A DNA stretch of 53,892 nucleotides, from positions 1 through 53,892 of the forward strand of contig JAFYXG010000020.1 of NCBI GenBank assembly GCA_017546265.1. Direction: 5' to 3'. The notes under the pieces were generated by a model. That model had not been told where the DNA came from, did no database searches, and was given only the letters and a program-made list of their open reading frames with translations. Source of the DNA: Alphaproteobacteria bacterium. GTDB taxonomy: Bacteria > Pseudomonadota > Alphaproteobacteria > Rs-D84. Position 1 is the first letter of the stretch; each line of letters opens with the position of its first letter. Of the stretch, positions 53,667 to 53,892 are shown piece by piece. The position numbers were made by a program, and so were the translations under genes.

Positions 53667-53886
53667 GAATCCAATGGGAATTGGACTCGGGGCCTTCATA
53701 AGCCCAGAACATTCGGTGCGACAGCATCGTAATCTGATGCATTCGGTGCGATCGCACCGTTAGCAACCCTGACCCTATGGTCGGGGAGCCGTTGGTGTAT
53801 ATAACACGGTCGTCCGAAAGACCAACGGGATCAACAATGTTCTGATTTATGAACTCCCCGACCGTCAACATTCATTTGGCGGTCTT
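53667..53886 (+). ncRNA. Candidate structured RNA in the integrated element
   Basis: Successive stems on the plus strand: TCCAAT/ATTGGA (53670-53685), GGGC/GCCC (53690-53705), GCATC/GATGC (53724-53740), and a 16-bp palindrome CGGTGCGATCGCACCG (53744-53759). Then a 10-bp stem GGTCGGGGAG/CTCCCCGACC (53779-53863) encloses CCGTTGGT/ACCAACGG (53789-53828). A terminator-like GACCG..CGGTC with T5 ends at about 53886. A 12-bp direct repeat CATTCGGTGCGA occurs at 53710 and 53740. An open frame on the minus strand (53644-53871) is less convincing. Class unknown. Confidence 0.45.
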
Positions 53887-53892
53887 TTTATA

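Noticed and set aside
53644..53871. Minus-strand frame of 75 codons in the integrated element
   Set aside because: No ribosome site, and the same bases form a series of stable stems. Kept as the competing explanation for the RNA call, not listed as a gene.

Overview
The window looks like a chromosome segment of a small-genome Gram-negative bacterium, probably an alphaproteobacterium. It carries LPS-pathway genes (lpxI, lptE), outer-membrane barrels ending in phenylalanine, the lptE-holA and map-radC pairings, and a zapA preceded by a small coiled-coil gene. An anaerobic or gut lifestyle is suggested by the class III ribonucleotide reductase (nrdD/nrdG) and a 2[4Fe-4S] ferredoxin. The lineage is inference; I could not run a search. 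Genes are tightly packed, with many 1-4 nt start/stop overlaps. Most transcription units end in a nearly identical AATCCCC/GGGGATT hairpin, often shared by convergent genes. Visible promoters fit TTGA(C/T)-16 to 18-TAAAAT/TATAAT.

Layout. 1-12.1 kb is mostly housekeeping: priA (cut by the left edge), an APH-like kinase, miaA, gap, tRNA-Leu(UAG), rpmG, rplU-rpmA, a DUF805 membrane protein, lpxI, two small outer-membrane barrels in front of an RlmD-like methyltransferase, and parC. 12.2-21.8 kb mixes lineage-specific exported proteins (a papain-like secreted protein, an acidic disordered protein, a phage P5-like protein, a cysteine-repeat protein with a pilin-like N-terminus) with zapA and the operon lptE-holA-map-radC. 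21.9-27 kb holds an acyl-CoA ligase and the nrdD operon. The nrdD operon has two candidate NrdR boxes and encodes its glycyl-radical segment as a separate 60-residue protein.

27-34.6 kb is an accessory island. On the + strand are ankyrin protein, WYL regulator, ankyrin protein. On the - strand are a zincin-like protein, a 112-residue unknown, a GIY-YIG protein, a membrane protein, a NUMOD4-HNH nuclease and a tandem-AAA ATPase. Two - strand units share a palindromic operator, TGGAC-N7-GTCCA, in their promoter regions. The island abuts tRNA-Ser(UGA), beside which the tRNA 3' end plus its terminator is duplicated. Together this is the best candidate in the window for an undescribed, possibly defensive, regulated system.

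35-49.1 kb returns to housekeeping and envelope genes: lgt, a BI-1 family protein, ferredoxin, a single-chain glycyl-tRNA synthetase, a Ca2+-type P-ATPase, a glycine-zipper exported protein, two outer-membrane barrels, a divergent paralogue pair of unknowns and trhP. 49.2-53.9 kb is a second accessory zone. It has a UvrD-like helicase behind a structured leader RNA, tRNA-Thr(UGU), and a large serine recombinase whose last codons lie antisense inside that tRNA. The recombinase marks the left end of an integrated element running off the right edge. Within that element, 53.67-53.89 kb is a densely folded region that looks like a structured RNA ending in a terminator.
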